From Linanthus parryae (taxonomy: Eukaryota > Streptophyta > Magnoliopsida > Ericales > Polemoniaceae), in NCBI GenBank assembly GCA_023055425.1, contig JALGPY010000001.1, positions 116,107,057-116,171,056 of the forward strand: a DNA stretch of 64,000 nucleotides, given 5' to 3'. The notes under the pieces were generated by a model that saw only the letters and a program-made list of their open reading frames with translations, did no database searches and was not told the origin of the DNA. Position 1 is the stretch's first letter; each line of letters opens with the position of its first letter. Below, piece after piece: positions 21,998-34,808 of this stretch. A program made the translations under genes and the position numbers.

Positions 21998-22454
21998 TAG
22001 GGTTTTGGAGAAGAATAGAGAGAGGCAGGAATGATACAGAGTGAAGGAGAAGAGAAGAAGATAAATACTGAAAGAGTTTGAGTTTAAAATGGAAACTACA
22101 ATATCTTTCTGATCTCAAAAGATTTGTAATGATCAGAGAAGATTTAAATCTTTGAAGCCGTTGGGAATAAATAATTTAATACTATATTTGGCTGAAAAGA
22201 ATTTTTTAAAAAAAGTAGGGGCAATATTGAGCAAATATCTACAAAGATAGCACCCAATACTAAATGATCCAAGAATTATTGACTAACCAGGTTTCAGACT
22301 TATTTTCAAGGCTTTGAAAATAATTTCAAGGTCTTGAAACGCTGCTATACTGAAACAAATAAAATCACAGCTTTGAAAATATTTTCAAGGCTTTGAAAAT
22401 CAGTTCAAATCTTTGAAACACATAATAACTTACCTTCCTTACCCGATGCTCCCC

Positions 22455-23450
22455 CTAAACCAATGCATCTTTATTTAGCATGCCTAATTCTAGCCTTAAA
22501 ATCTTTCATCTTGCAATGTTTAAGTGAAGATATCTGCAAGTTGCATGTTAGTAGAAACAAATTCAAGAACAATATCACCTTTCTTAGCATGATCTCTGAT
22601 GAAATGGTGTCTGACATCAATATGCTTGGTTCTTGAATGCTGAACTGGATTCTTCGTAATTGATATTGCACTGGTGTTGTCACATTTGATAGGTATTCTT
22701 CTGAAATCAAATCCAAGATCTCTCAACTGCTGAGCTATCCATAATACTTGTGAGCAACATGCTCCAGCAGTATATATTCAGCTTCAGCTGTTGATAAAGC
22801 AACTGAGTTTTGTTTCTTGGAGTGCCAACTGATCAAGGAGGATCTAATGAATTGGCAAGTTCCTGAAGTGCTTTTCCTATCAACTTCGTAACCTGCAAAT
22901 TCAGCATCTGAAAATCCATGCAAAGAGAAGTTAGAATGTCTTGGATACCAAAGTCCTAAGTCTTTGGTACCATTGAGATATCTGAATATTCTCTTCACAA
23001 CACTTAAGTGTGATTCCTTTGGATCAGCCTGAAATCTTGCACACATACATACACTGAACATGATATCTGGTCTACTAGCAGTAAGGTATAGTAATGATCC
23101 AATCATACCTCTATACTCTCTTACATTGACTGTCTTACCAGATTCATCATTATCTAAGGACATTCTAGAACTCATGGGAGTCTTGATTTCTTTGAATTGA
23201 GACATACTGTACTTGTTCAACAAGTCCCTAGTGTACTTTCTTTGATGTAGAAAGATGCTCTTCTTAAACTTATGTATTTGAAGTCCAAGGAAGAAGTTCA
23301 ACTCTCCCATCATACTCATTTCAAATTCCCTGCTCATAAGACTTGAGAATTCTTTGCATAAAAGATCATTAGTAGCTCCAAATAGAATATCATCAACATA
23401 AATCCGAACTACAAGTAAATCTTTCTCATGAGTCTTTATGAAAATGGTCT
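22455..23450 (-). pseudogene. pol: Element A pol, distal part (end of RT, RNase H)
   Basis: Continues the RT interrupted by element B: VRIYVDDILFGATND has the intact catalytic YVDD, followed by FFLGLQIH and SLLYLTASRPDIMFSV. RNase H includes GFSDAEFAGYEVDRKSTSG and ALSTAEAEYI. Frameshifts lie near 22730 and 22520, and a TAA interrupts the end (DIFT then stop). The pol stop TAG is followed at once by GGGGGAGC, a PPT-like word also found at this place in B and C. Confidence 0.88.
23446..23450. repeat. Target-site duplication of element B (left)
   Basis: GGTCT, repeated at 32587-32591. The undisturbed version of this RT sequence in element B (27175-27185) has a single copy. Confidence 0.9.
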
Positions 23451-24728
23451 TGAAAGGGGAGTATGCAGGTAGAAGTGCAGTACATAAACTTTAGAAGGAG
23501 GAGGGGGGTTGAATAGAGTATGCCAACTTTTGCAAAACTTGTATAGGAGAAAGATTTCTGTTGTAGAATAGTGAAGTTCAAGGTTTTGAAAACTGTTTCA
23601 AGCCTTTGAAATGAAATATAGTTTTAAAGAAAATAGACAAGTATTTTTCAAGGCCTCGAAAAGAGTTTCAAACCCTTGAAAACAGATTAGTTTACATGCT
23701 GCAAAAACTAAGTGTGAAAATGAAACTGTAAATGCAAGAGACAAGTGATTTATAGAGTTCAGTCCACTTGGACCTACGTCTCTACCTCAGGGATCCTCTC
23801 CCTGTAGGATTTTCAATACAATTCTTATTAATCAAAAGATAAGCCATAGATCTCAAGCACAGAGATATGCCTTACTCTGTGACAGCTTGTGGTTCTCTCT
23901 AACCTATCTAGTACCTGCACTAGATAACTGATTAACTAAGAATTCTCTATTGTTTACTTTGAAAAATCCTTGAGAATGAGAGAAAGAAGTAGTATAAGAA
24001 TGATCTACAAATAAAGTACAAGTCAGAAGAACAATGAAGTGTAAGACTGTAGTGAATAATGCAGTGATCTTCTGTGAGATGGATTATGAGAATGATGTGC
24101 TTCTTTGATGCTTGTCAATCATGGAATATGTCTCTTTTTTTGCCCGTTAAGTGTTGTGTTTTGTTGCTTCAAAATGAGCTCTATTTATACAGCTCAAATG
24201 CTCTGCAAATCTTCTCAGATTTTCAGCAACAACTTCCTGTTTTGTAGGCAACAACGTTGACTCTTTTAACAGCCTTCTCCAACGAATAGTTTATCATAAT
24301 CTTCTGAGATATTTATTTGATCTTGTCTTTAAATAGATTGGGAAGCGGTCAAGAGTGTCTGATTGATCGCATACTCACATTCTCTCCAAGTTTCCTTTCC
24401 TGCAAAATCCAGATTAGGAAATCAATACTGCAAACTAGGAAACAATATTTCCCTGTAAAACTAAGTCAAACAGATGGATTAAGTATTGTTAGATATAAAA
24501 AATTAGTTTGTATTTCATCATCAAATAACAGATCACTCATAAGGGTGAGAGAGGTAGATTCAGATTAGAAGACTTCAGAAAACCTCGACCTAAGTATGTG
24601 CATATAGGTCAGACAGTTTCAAGGCCTTGAAATAGCTCAATTTCAAGGCCTTGAAACTGGATTCAAGGCTTTGAAAACTTTTTCAAGGCCTTGAAATATC
24701 TCAAGCATGTGAAACATGTGAACTTACA
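23451..24728 (-). repeat. 3' LTR of element B (1278 bp)
   Basis: On the minus strand it begins TGTAAGTTCACATG after the PPT and ends CCCCTTTCA. Four palindromic words of the CAAGGCCTTG type are packed into 24619-24701. Other members lie at 23581-23690. Confidence 0.92.
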
Positions 24729-24730
24729 AT

Positions 24731-24740
24731 ATCCCCCTCG
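24731..24740 (-). promoter_or_regulatory. Polypurine tract of element B
   Basis: Minus strand CGAGGGGGAT directly precedes the LTR start TGTAAGTTC, within TCTTTCATCGAGGGGGA, which matches element C at 56733-56749. Confidence 0.8.
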
Positions 24741-24940
24741 ATGAAAGACAAAACCTCAATCTGTTTGAATCTTAGTTTCTGCAAAAAATACTGATTAGAA
24801 CACAGTTCAATTAGTAGTAACACATTGGTTCCAAAAAGATCCAACTTACTCAGTGATAAACAGAAAAATACATAAGTCCAAATAAATAAATCCAACTGAC
24901 CAAAAAGGATAGGTCACCAAATCATAAAAAACCTAAGATT

Positions 24941-24954
24941 TCTCCCCCTTTTTG
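24941..24954 (-). promoter_or_regulatory. Second, upstream PPT-like tract of element B
   Basis: Minus strand AAAAAGGGGGAGA within GATGAAAGTCAAAAAGGGG. The same context occurs in C at 56460-56481, about 280 bases before its LTR. Conservation in two copies argues for function. Confidence 0.65.
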
Positions 24955-25379
24955 ACTTTCATCAAAAATAATGAGAAGATGTTGGATCAGAGTCTTTGGA
25001 AAATTTTGAAAATAAACTTAAAAAGAGAGGTGGGAAAGAAAGAGTAGGCAAGAGTTTATGGGGTTGGGTCTTAATCACCATCCTGACCTCCTTCTTCTTC
25101 CTCGCTGTCTTCATCATTGTCCTGGTCTTCTGCATTTACCGCATCAATTTCCTCAATGAAAGAACTAATTTTCTCTATAACACTGTTGAACAAGAAGGTG
25201 AGTCCTTCTTAAGCTTTTCTTCCATGCTTCAGTTTCTTCTTCACATAAACCCTTTTCTGTTGTGCAGGAGATCTTTTGTTGATCTTTCTTTCCAGTTTTT
25301 GAAACAGTCTCAGTTTCAGAAGATCTTTCTCATGTCTTCCTCTTTTGGACAAAGAATACACTCCATAGGAACCTGAAGT

Positions 25380-25740
25380 AGTATCTGAATCCGAGTCTAG
25401 AATGAGAATTTATTTTCCTTTTCCTTTGATCCATGTGTCTGCCTTTTTCTTATCCTTCTTAGGGCTTCCAATATGGATTCCCTTTTGCTTCTCTTGTGCA
25501 GTCCCCATGGTATTTTTCTTCTTGAGTGTTACTGGGTACTGGTCCTTCTTCACCATCTTCTTGGGAGGTAAAGACTCTAGTTCTTCATCAGTAGACCCCT
25601 TATAATCTGAGTCTTCACTGATATCTTGGATTTCTTCTACAGTTGCTTTTCTTTTCTTCTCTGCACTAGGCATTGAACTACCGGCAATCTTGATTCTGTC
25701 TGAGGCTCTTATAGTGCTCATTAGGGTTTGGGAGAAGAAT
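25380..25740 (-). pseudogene. Env-like ORF of element B, N-terminal part
   Basis: The ORF from 25721 (MSTIRASDRIKIAGSS) encodes a Ser/Lys/Glu-rich, probably disordered segment with a basic tail of KKDKKK type. It aligns with the start of A's env-like ORF (RASNRIK, VEEIQDIS against VEDEVQTIS). It stops after about 103 codons; the globular domain seen in A and C is not detectable, so B has an internal deletion here. Confidence 0.65.
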
Positions 25741-26174
25741 AGAGAGAGGTAGACTTGATACAGAGTGAAGGAGAAGCTAAGGAGACAAATACTGAAAGAT
25801 TTTGAGTTTAAAAAGGAAACTGCAATATCTTTCTTATCTTAAAAGATCTGTAATGATCAGAGAAGATTCAAATCTTTGAAGCCGTTGGATGTAAATAATT
25901 TAATACTATATTTGGATTAAAAAGAATTTTGAAAAAGGTAGGGGAAATTATGAGCAAATATCTACAAAGATAGCACCCAATACTGAATAATCCAAGAATT
26001 ATTGACTAAACGTTTTCAGACTCATTTCCAGCCTTTGAAAATATCTTCAAGGTCTTGAAAAGCTGTTATACTGAAACAAATAAAATCAAAGATTTGAAAG
26101 GATTTTCAAGGCTTTGAAAATCAGTTCAAATCTTTGAAACACATAATAAACTTACCTTACTTACCTTGTGCTCC

Positions 26175-29100
26175 CCCAAAACCAATGCATCTTTATTTAG
26201 CATGCCTAATTCCAGTCTTAGAGCTGAAACTCTTTCATATGGCAATGGTTTAGTGAAGATATATGCATGTGTCATGTTAGTAGAAACAAATTCAAGAACA
26301 ATATCACCTTTCTTAGCATGATCTTTGATGAAATGGTGTCTGACATCAATATGCCTGGTTCTTGAATGCTTAACTGGATTCTTTGTAATTCATATTGCAC
26401 TAGTGTTGTCACATTTGATAGGTATTCTTCTGAAATCAAATCCAAGATCTCTCAACTGTTGATCAATCCATAACACTTGTGAACAACATGCTCCAGAAGA
26501 TATATATTCAGCTTCAGCTGTTGATAAAACAACTGAGTTTTTTTTCTTGGAGTGCCAACTGATCAAGGATGATCCAATGAATTTGCAAGTTCCTGAAGTA
26601 CTTTTTTCTATCGACTTTGTGATCTGCAAAATCAGCATCTGAAAATCCATGCAAAGAGAAGTTAGAATGTCTTGGATACCAAAGCCCTAACTGATTGGTA
26701 CCATTAAGATATCGAAATATTCTCTTCACAGCAGTTAAGTGTGATTCCTTTGGATCAGCTTGATATCTTGCACACATACATACAATGAACATGAAATCTG
26801 GTCTACTATTAGTAAGGTACAGTAATGATCCAATCATACCTCTATACTCTTTTACATCAACACTGTTACCAGATTCATCCTTATCTAAGGACAGTGTAGA
26901 ACTCATAGGAGTCTTGATTTCTTTGGATTGAGACATGATGTAATTGTTCTTCAAGTCCCTAGTGTACTTGCTTTGATGTAGATAGATGCCCTTCTTCAAC
27001 TGATGTATTTGAAGTCCAAGGAAGAAGTTCAACTCTCCCATCATGCTCATTTCAAATTCCCTGCTCATAAGACTTGAGAATTCTTTGCATAAAAGATCAT
27101 TAGTATCTCCAAATAGAATATCATCAACATAAATATGAAATACAAGTAAATCTTTCTCATGAGTCTTAATGAAAAGGGTCTTGTCTACCAATCCTCTTTT
27201 GAAATCATTTTCAAGCAAAAACTTTGACAATCTTTCATACCAAGATCTTGGAGCTTGTTAAACCATAAAGAGATTTTTCAAGTTTGTAAACATGGTCTGG
27301 AAACTTATCACTTTCAAAACCAGAAGGTTGTGCAACATAAAATTCCTCTTGCAAGTATCCATTTAAAAATGCACACTTCACATCCATTTGAAATAGTTTT
27401 ATGTTCTTGTAAGATGCATAAGTAAGTAAAATTCTAATCGCTTCTAACTTGAAAACTGGAGAAAAAGTTTCCTCATAATAAATACCTTCTTCTTGGTTGT
27501 AACCTTTAGCAACTAACCTTGCTTTGTTTCTGATCACTTTGCCATTCTCATCTAGTTTGTTTCTGAACACCCATCTGGTACCAATGACAGATTGGTTTGT
27601 TGGTGGGGGAACTAGGTTCCACACCTTATTTCTTTCAAACTCATTGAGTTAACTTTGCATAGCTATAATTCAATATGCTTCTTTTGAAGCTTCCTTCACT
27701 GTATTTGGTTCTACAAGAGAAATGAAAGCATTAAAGGCACAACGATTCTTCAACTGTGATCTTGTCTATGTACCAGTGGTTGGATCATATATGATGTTGT
27801 CAGCTGGATGAGATGAAAGATATTTGAATCTCTTTCTTGGAGACCAAGGTTCAGGCTCTCCATATTGTTTCTATGGTCTTGAAGTAGTAGCCTGATCATT
27901 CAGATCTTTCTGATCATCTTTGTCAAGGCCTTGATCTCTGTTTTCAAGGCCTTGAGTCTTGTTTACAAGGTCTTGAAAATGACTTCTATTTCCTTCTGAG
28001 CCTTTCTTGAAATCAAGTGAGTTCTCAGCTTCTACGTCTTCTGATTCATGCTCGTTCAGATTCAAGACTGCAAAACTTTCACTGAAAGAACCATCAAAGC
28101 TTTCATCCAAACTAACATGAATACTTTCTTCAACCAACTTGTTTCTTTTATTATAAACTCTATAGGCCTTGATAGTAAGAGAGTAACCAAGAAAGATACC
28201 TTCATCACTTCTTGCATCAAACTTACCCAAGTTGTCCTTACCATTGTTGTGGACAAAACATGTGCAACCAAAGGGTTTGAAGTATGAAATGTTTGGATTT
28301 CTCCCTTTGAAGAGTTCATAGGGGGTCTTCTTCATGATAGGTCTGATCAAGCACCTGTTCAAAATGTAATTTGCTATATTCATAGCTTCTGCGCAATAAT
28401 ATTTTGGCAGCTTGTTTTCTAGAAGCATTGTTCTTGACATATCTTCAAGAGTCATTTTCTTTCATTCAAAACCTCCATTCTGTTGAGGAGTTTTAGGAGC
28501 AGAGAAATTGTGAGAGATACCATGCTTAACACAAAACAAATCAAATTCTAGTTTATTAAATTCTCTACCATGATCACTTCTAATTGAAGCACTAGGTAGG
28601 TTTTTCAAAGTTTGAAGTTCTCTGCAGAGCTTTAAAATTTAGAGAGGGATTCAGATTTTTCTTTGAGAAACATAACCCAAGTAAATCTAGAATATTCATC
28701 TACAATAACTGCATATACCTCTTACCTTTTAGAGTTGGTGTCCTCATAGGACCACATAGATCCATATGAAGTAATTCAATAGGTCTAGTCGTACTTACAA
28801 ATTTCTTTGGCTTGAATGAGTTTCTGGTCTGTTTACCCTGAGCACAAGATTTACATACTTCATCATCTTTGATTTTGATAGATGGTAATCCTCTTGACAT
28901 ATCTTTGGAGATCAACTTGTTCAAGGTATGCAAGCTAATGTGACCAAGCTTTCTGTGCGAAAGCTTTGAATCTTCTTTCAAGGCCTTGAGACACGTTAAA
29001 CTTTTACCTGCAACTTTGTTAGTCTGAAAAGTATAAACATTGTTTGATCTAGAGGCCGTGAGAATGCCATTGTCTGATTTCTCATTTGTACCACACACTT

Positions 29101-29392
29101 CTCTTTATCAAAGATAACCTTATTTCCATTGTCACAAAGTTAAGATACACTAAGCAAGTTAAATTTCAAGCCATCAACTAGATATACATCAGAAATTGAG
29201 TTTTCAGAAACTTTACCAACTTTACCAATACCAAGAATGTTGCATTTTCCTTTGTCACCAAGTGTAATTGAACCTTCAGATTTCTCTCTCAATTCTGCCA
29301 ATAGAGAACTCTTCCCACTCATGTGTCTTGAGAAACCACTGTCCATAAATCACTTCTGGTCTTTGACATTGGTGACAATCTGCAAACACAAA
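26175..29392 (-). pseudogene. pol: Element B pol (protease, integrase, RT, RNase H)
   Basis: In order: protease with MDSGFSRHMSG near the start, the pre-integrase finger (SHRKLGH and CKSCAQGKQTR), integrase core (LLHMDLCGPMR), the MTLEDMSRTMLLE block, RT with YVDDILFG (about 27125), and RNase H (ALSTAEAEYI without the leading A, about 26515). Frame breaks occur near 28700-28460, 27630-27870, 27232 and 26640, so no complete polyprotein is encoded. The integrase-RT linker encodes repeated QGLE peptides from CAAGGCCTTGA words. The pol frame is open through the gag stop and lies +1 to gag. Confidence 0.9.
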
Positions 29393-31243
29393 TCACTGCC
29401 TTACCCAGTCGTTAGACCAAGTGTGGAATTTGGAATCATACTCAGGATCAACCATATTTGGTGGTCTGACCCCTTTAGGTACCCAAATCTGTCTGACTTG
29501 TCCCTTGAGTTGAAATGGAAAAGTGTTCCTCATTATGTGAGGGTCTCTTCTTCTGAAAGGACAAGTCATCTTAACATGATCAATTTTGTTGCAAAAGTGA
29601 CACTTAGGAGAAGTTTTGTTTCCAGCTTTCACAAATCTGGTATTTTTCTTTCTTGGAATATTTGGATTTTATCCAATACCAGTTTTGTGAACAGACTTTG
29701 AACTTTCTCCGAGAATCAAGTTCAACTCGTGTTCTGAGCCTGCAAGCTTATCTTTGACTAATTCAGATTCTTGAAGTTTCTTTGTAAGAGTAGTCTTTTG
29801 TTTATCTAATTCATCAACTTGATGTCTCATATTAACAAGGTTATCACTTAGGAAACAGTTCTCAGTGACTACTTCTTTTAATTGTGTTTGCAAGGCTTTG
29901 AAACTGGTTTTCAAGGCCTTGAAATCACTGTCAGTTTTCTTCTTAGAGATTTCAAGATTATGATTCAGACAAACAAGATGTAAATTCTCTTTTACTTGCT
30001 CTTGAACTTTTTATTTCAAAATTTAAATCTCTTTCGGATAGTACTCTTCATTTAAAAGCATTGTTCTGAGGTAATCTGCGAGAGCTTCTTTTGGTTTCGA
30101 AATCAAAAAATTTACCATTACTTCAATGTTCTTTTCAGAACTTTCATCATGCTTGGCCATGAAGCATAGGTTGGCATGTTTTTCTTCAGATTCAGAGTCA
30201 CTTGAGGTATCTGAATCACTCCATGAAGCTATCATAGCTTTCTTTCTGCTGTCATGATCTTTCTTCTGGAAGTTCTTGATTTTCTTGTGTGGGCAATCTC
30301 TTATCAAATTTCCTGCATCATCACATTCAAAGACGTTCATGATTTTTGATTTAATTTGTGAAGAAGACTTACTTTTGTAGTCCTTGCTACTGGATGATAT
30401 GTGTCTTTCTATGTTTCACTCTCTGTTTCCAATGTTTTTCTTCATCTTGTGGATTTTGGTCAAGGCTTTGGAAATCAAAGCAAATGGATCTTCATCATCC
30501 TCTCCAGTTTCAAGGCTTTGAATTTCTCATTCTCTTTGGCCATGAGTGCTAAGTTTTTGACACCTTTTGGTAGCTTTCCATCAGTTTCATTCATGGATAT
30601 TTCATGTGTCACGAGCTTCCCTTGTAGGTCATCAAGTTTTAGTGATGAGAGATCTTGAACTTCCTCAATTGCAGTAGTCTTTGGTTCCCATTTTGCCTTT
30701 GGTAGACTTCTCAGAATCTTCCTCACATTTCTTCATTGGAAATATGTTTTCCAAGTGAATCAAGGTTATTGACTATGTCTGTGAACCTTTTGAACATTTC
30801 TCTAATGACTCATCGGCGTTCATCTTGAATAGCTCATATTCTCTGAGATAGATGTTGATCTTGGTTTGCTTGACTTGACTGGTTCCTTCAAATGTCACCA
30901 CAAGCTTATCCCAGATCTCTTCGGCAGTCTTTCAACTTGAAATCATGTTAAATTCATTTGTACTCAAAGAACAATATAAGATGTTAATAGCTTTGTAATT
31001 CTTATAGAATCGTTCTAATTCAGATGAGGAAAGAGAATTTTCAGATTTGGGAGTTTTAATCCCATCTTTCTCTGTGTAGAAAGTGTGAGTTCCATTCTGA
31101 ATTATGGTCCATAGCTCTATGTATTTATCAATGATGAAAATTTTCATCAGAGCTTTCCAGTGAGCAAAATTATCTACACAAAATAGAGGAGGTCTGTTAG
31201 CAGCTCTTCTCTGTGAGAAACCACCATCACATGCAATAATCAT
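29393..31243 (-). pseudogene. gag: Element B gag
   Basis: Starts near ATG 31243, followed by CDGGFSQRRAANRPPLFC. It contains a gag core (LRSLPKAKWEPKTTAIEE, 30667-30726) and two zinc-knuckle positions. The first (FECDDAGNLIRDCP) lacks the leading Cys of CX2C; the second (CHFCNKIDHVKMTC) is a proper CX2CX4HX4C. A long coiled-coil-like stretch (29669-29914) lies between them. Several stops and frameshifts break the frame (30935, 30725, 30345, 30020). It ends AGG CAG TGA at 29393. Confidence 0.87.
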
Positions 31244-31275
31244 GATCACCAGATGGCTAAATCTATACAGTGATA

Positions 31276-31290
31276 CAAGCTCTGATACCA
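31276..31290 (-). promoter_or_regulatory. Primer-binding site of element B
   Basis: Minus strand TGGTATCAGAGCTTG, the standard complement to the initiator methionine tRNA 3' end, two bases inside the LTR. Confidence 0.92.
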
Positions 31291-31292
31291 AT

Positions 31293-32586
31293 AAAAAGGG
31301 GAGTATGCAGGTAGAAGTACAGTACAAATACTCTAGAAGGGGGGGGGGCTGAATAGAGTATGCCAACTTTTGCAAAACTTGTATAGGAGAAAGATTTTTT
31401 TTGAAGAGCAGTGAAGTTCAAGGCCTTGAAAACTGTTTCATGACTTTGAAATGAAATATAGTTTTAAAGAAAACAGACAAGTCTTTTTCAAGGTTTTGAA
31501 AAGAGTTTAAACCCTTGAAAACAGATTAGTTTGAATGTTGCAAAAACTAAGTTTGCAAATGAAACTGTAAATGCAAGAGACAAGTGATTTATAGAGTTCA
31601 GTCCACTTGGACCTATGTCTCTACCTCAGGGATCCTCTCCCTGTAGGATTTTCAACACAATTCTTATTAATCAAAATCTAAGCCCTAGATCTCAAGCACA
31701 GAGATATGCTTTACTCTGTTACAACTTGTGGTTCTCTCTAACCTATCTAGTACCTGCTCTAGCTAACTGATTAACTAAGAATTCTCTCTTTTTAACTTTG
31801 AACCATCATTGAGAATGATAGAAAGAAGTAGTATAAAAATGATCTACAAATAAAGTACAAGTCAAATACATTGAAGTGTAAAACAGCAGTGAAGAATGCA
31901 GTGATCTTCTGTGAGATGGATTGTGAGAATGATGTGCTTCTTTAATGCTTGTCAATCCTGGAATATGTCTCTCTTTTTGCCCGTTAAGTGTTGTGTTTTT
32001 TTGCTTCAAAATTATCTCTATTTATACAGCTCAAATGTTCTGCAAATCTTCCCAGATTTTCTGCAACAACTTCCTGTTTTGTAGGCAACAACTTTGACTC
32101 TTCTAACAGCCTTCTCCAACGGATAGTTGATCATAATCTTCTTAGATATTGATCTGATCTTGTCTTTAAACAGATTGGGAAGCATTCAAGAGTGTCTTAT
32201 TAATCGCAAAATCACATTCTCTCCAAGTTTCCTTTCCCACAAAATCCAGATTAGGAAACCAATCCTGCAAACTAGGAAACAATATTTCCCTGTAAAACTA
32301 AGTCAAACAAATGGATTAAGTAGTGTTAGATATGAAAAAATAGCTTGGTTTGCATCATCAAATAATAGATAAAGCATAGGGGTGAGAGAGATAGATTCAG
32401 ATTAGAAGAGTTCAGAAAAACTCCCTCTAAGTATGTGCATATAGGTCATACAGTTTCAAGGCTTTGAATCCAGTATCAAGGCATTGTAATAGCTCTCCTG
32501 TGAAACCTAATTCAAGGCTTTGAAAACTGTTTCAAGGCCTTGAAAAAGCTCTGCTATTTCAAGCATGTGAAACCTGTGAACTTACA
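31293..32586 (-). repeat. 5' LTR of element B (1294 bp)
   Basis: Pairs with 23451-24728. The plus-strand inner end reads AAAAAGGGG where the partner and A read TGAAAGGGG, so the terminal CA of the LTR has changed to TT. A 10-G tract lies at about 31338-31347. The outer end is CTTACA, followed by GGTCT. Confidence 0.92.
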
Positions 32587-32591
32587 GGTCT
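32587..32591. repeat. Target-site duplication of element B (right)
   Basis: GGTCT, matching 23446-23450. Confidence 0.9.
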
Positions 32592-34808
32592 TGTCTACCA
32601 ATCCTCTTTTGAAATCATTTTCAAGCAAAAACTTTGACAATCTTTCATGCCAAGCTCTTGGAGCTTGTTTCAAACCATAAAGAGCTTTGTCAAGTATGTA
32701 AACATGATCTCGAACTTATCACTTTCAGAACCAGGAGGTTGCGCAACATAAACTTCCTCTTGCAAGTAACCATTTAAAAATGCACACTTCACGTCCATTT
32801 GAAATAGTTTCATGTTCTTCTAAGATGCAAAAGTAAGTAAAATTATAATTTCTTCTAACCTGGAAACAGGAGCAAAAGTTTCCTCATAATCAATACCTTC
32901 CTCTTGGTTGTAACCTTGAGCAGCTACCCTTGCTATGTTTCAGATCACTTTGCCATTCTCATCCAATTTGTTTTTGAACACCCATCTGGTACAAATGACA
33001 GACTGGTTTGTTGGTGGGGGCACTAGGTTCCACACCTTGTTTCTTTAAAACTCATTGAGTTCACTTTGCATAACTATAATCCGGTCTGCTTCTTGTAATG
33101 CTTCCTTCACAGTTTTGGTTTCTACAAGAGATATAAAAGCATTAAAAGCACAAAGATTCTTCAACTATGATCTTGTTTGTCTACCAGTTGTTGGATCAGA
33201 GATAATGTTGTCAGATGGATGAGAAGAAAGATATTTTAATCTCTTCCTTGGCGACCAGGGTTCAGGCTCTCCATATTGCTTCTCTGGTCTTGAAGTAGTA
33301 GCCTGATCACTCATATCTTACTGATCATCCTTGTCAAGGCTTTGATCTTTATTTTCAAGGGCTTGAGACCTATTTTCAAGGTCTTGAAAATGGCTTTTGT
33401 TTCCTTCTGAACCCTTTTGAAACCAAGTGAGTACTCAGCTTCTTCTTCTGGTTCATGCTTGTTCAGATTCAAGTCTGCAAAAATTTCTCTCAAAGAACCA
33501 TCAAAGCTTTTATAAAAAATAACATGAATACTTTCTTCAACCAGCTTGGTTCTTTTATTATAAAATCTATAACCCTTTCTAGTAAGAGAGTAACCCAGAA
33601 AGATACCTTCATCACTTATTGCATCAAACTTACCGAATTTGTTCTTACCATTGTTGTGGACAAAACATGTGAAACCAAAGGGTTTGAAGTATGAAATGTT
33701 TGCCTTTTTCCCTTTTAAAAGTTAATAGGGAGTCTTCTTCAAGATAGGTCTGATCAAGCACCTGTTCAAATCTAATTTTCTTTATTCACAGCTTCTGCCC
33801 AATAGTGTTTTGGCAGCTTGTTTTCTAGAAGCATTGTTCTTGACATATCTTCAAGAGTCATGTTCTTTCTTTCAACAACTCCTTTTTATTTAGGAGTTCT
33901 AGGAGCAGAGAAATTGCGAGTGATACCATTCTTAACACTATACACATCAAATTATAATTGATCAAATTCTCTACCATGATCACTTCTGATTGAAGCAATA
34001 TGTAGGTTTTTCAAGGTTTGAAGTTCTCTGCAAAGCTTTGAAAATTCAGAGAGGGTTTCAGATATTTATTTTAGAAACATAACCCAATTAAATCTAGAAT
34101 AGTCATCTACAATAACTAGCATATACCTTTTACCTTTTGGAGTTGGTGTCCTCATAGGACCACATAGATCCATATGAAGTAATTCAATAGGTCTAGTAGT
34201 ACGTAAAAATTTCTTTGGCTTGAATGAGCTTCTGGTCTGTTTAACCTGAGCACACGCTTTGCATACTTCATCATCTTTGATTTTGATAGATGGTAATCCT
34301 CTTACCAGAGCTTTGGAGGTCAACTTGTTCAAGGTATGGAAGCTAATGTGACCAAGCTTTCTGTGAGAAAGCTTTGAATCTTCTTTCAAGGCCTTGAGAC
34401 ACTTTAAGCTTTTACCTGCAACTTTGTTAGTCTGAAAAGTTTAAACATTGTTTGATCTAGAGGCTGTGAGAATGCAATTGCCTAATTTCTCATTTGCACC
34501 ACACACTTCTCTTTATCAAAGATAACCTTATTGCCATTGTCACAAAGTTAAGATACACTAAGCAAGTTAAATTTCAAGGCATCAACTAGATATACATCAG
34601 AAATTGAGTTTTCAGAATATGCACCAACTTTACCAATACCAAGAATGTTGCATTTTCCTTTGTCACCAAGTGTAATTGAACCTTCAGATTCCTCTTTTAA
34701 TTCTGGGAATAGAGAACTCTTCCCACTCATGTGTCTTGAGCAACTACTGTCCATAAACCACTTATGTTCTTTGACATTGGTGACAATCTCCAAACACCAT
34801 TCACTGCC
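32592..34808 (-). pseudogene. pol: Element A pol, proximal part (protease, integrase, start of RT)
   Basis: Protease reads MDSSCSRHMSG, with DSS where the usual motif is DSG. The pre-integrase finger keeps both His (SHRKLGH) and CKACAQVKQTR. Integrase core includes LLHMDLCGPMR and VIVDDYSRFNWVMF. RT starts around 33050 and runs to the B insertion at KRGLVDKT. Many stops and frameshifts occur between 34066 and 32592, more than in C, in keeping with an older insertion. The pol frame is open across the gag stop in the +1 frame (34808-34793). Confidence 0.87.

Larger units (their letters stand above)
23451..32586 (-). mobile_element. Sirevirus-like Ty1/copia element B, complete, nested in A
   Basis: LTRs of 1278 and 1294 bp in the same orientation, a 5-bp target duplication GGTCT, primer site, gag, pol, env-like ORF and PPTs, total 9136 bp. 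It is inserted in A's RT just before the segment encoding the IFIKTHEKDL part, in the same orientation as A. B's own RT has the same site uninterrupted. Coding regions carry stops and frameshifts. Confidence 0.95.
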
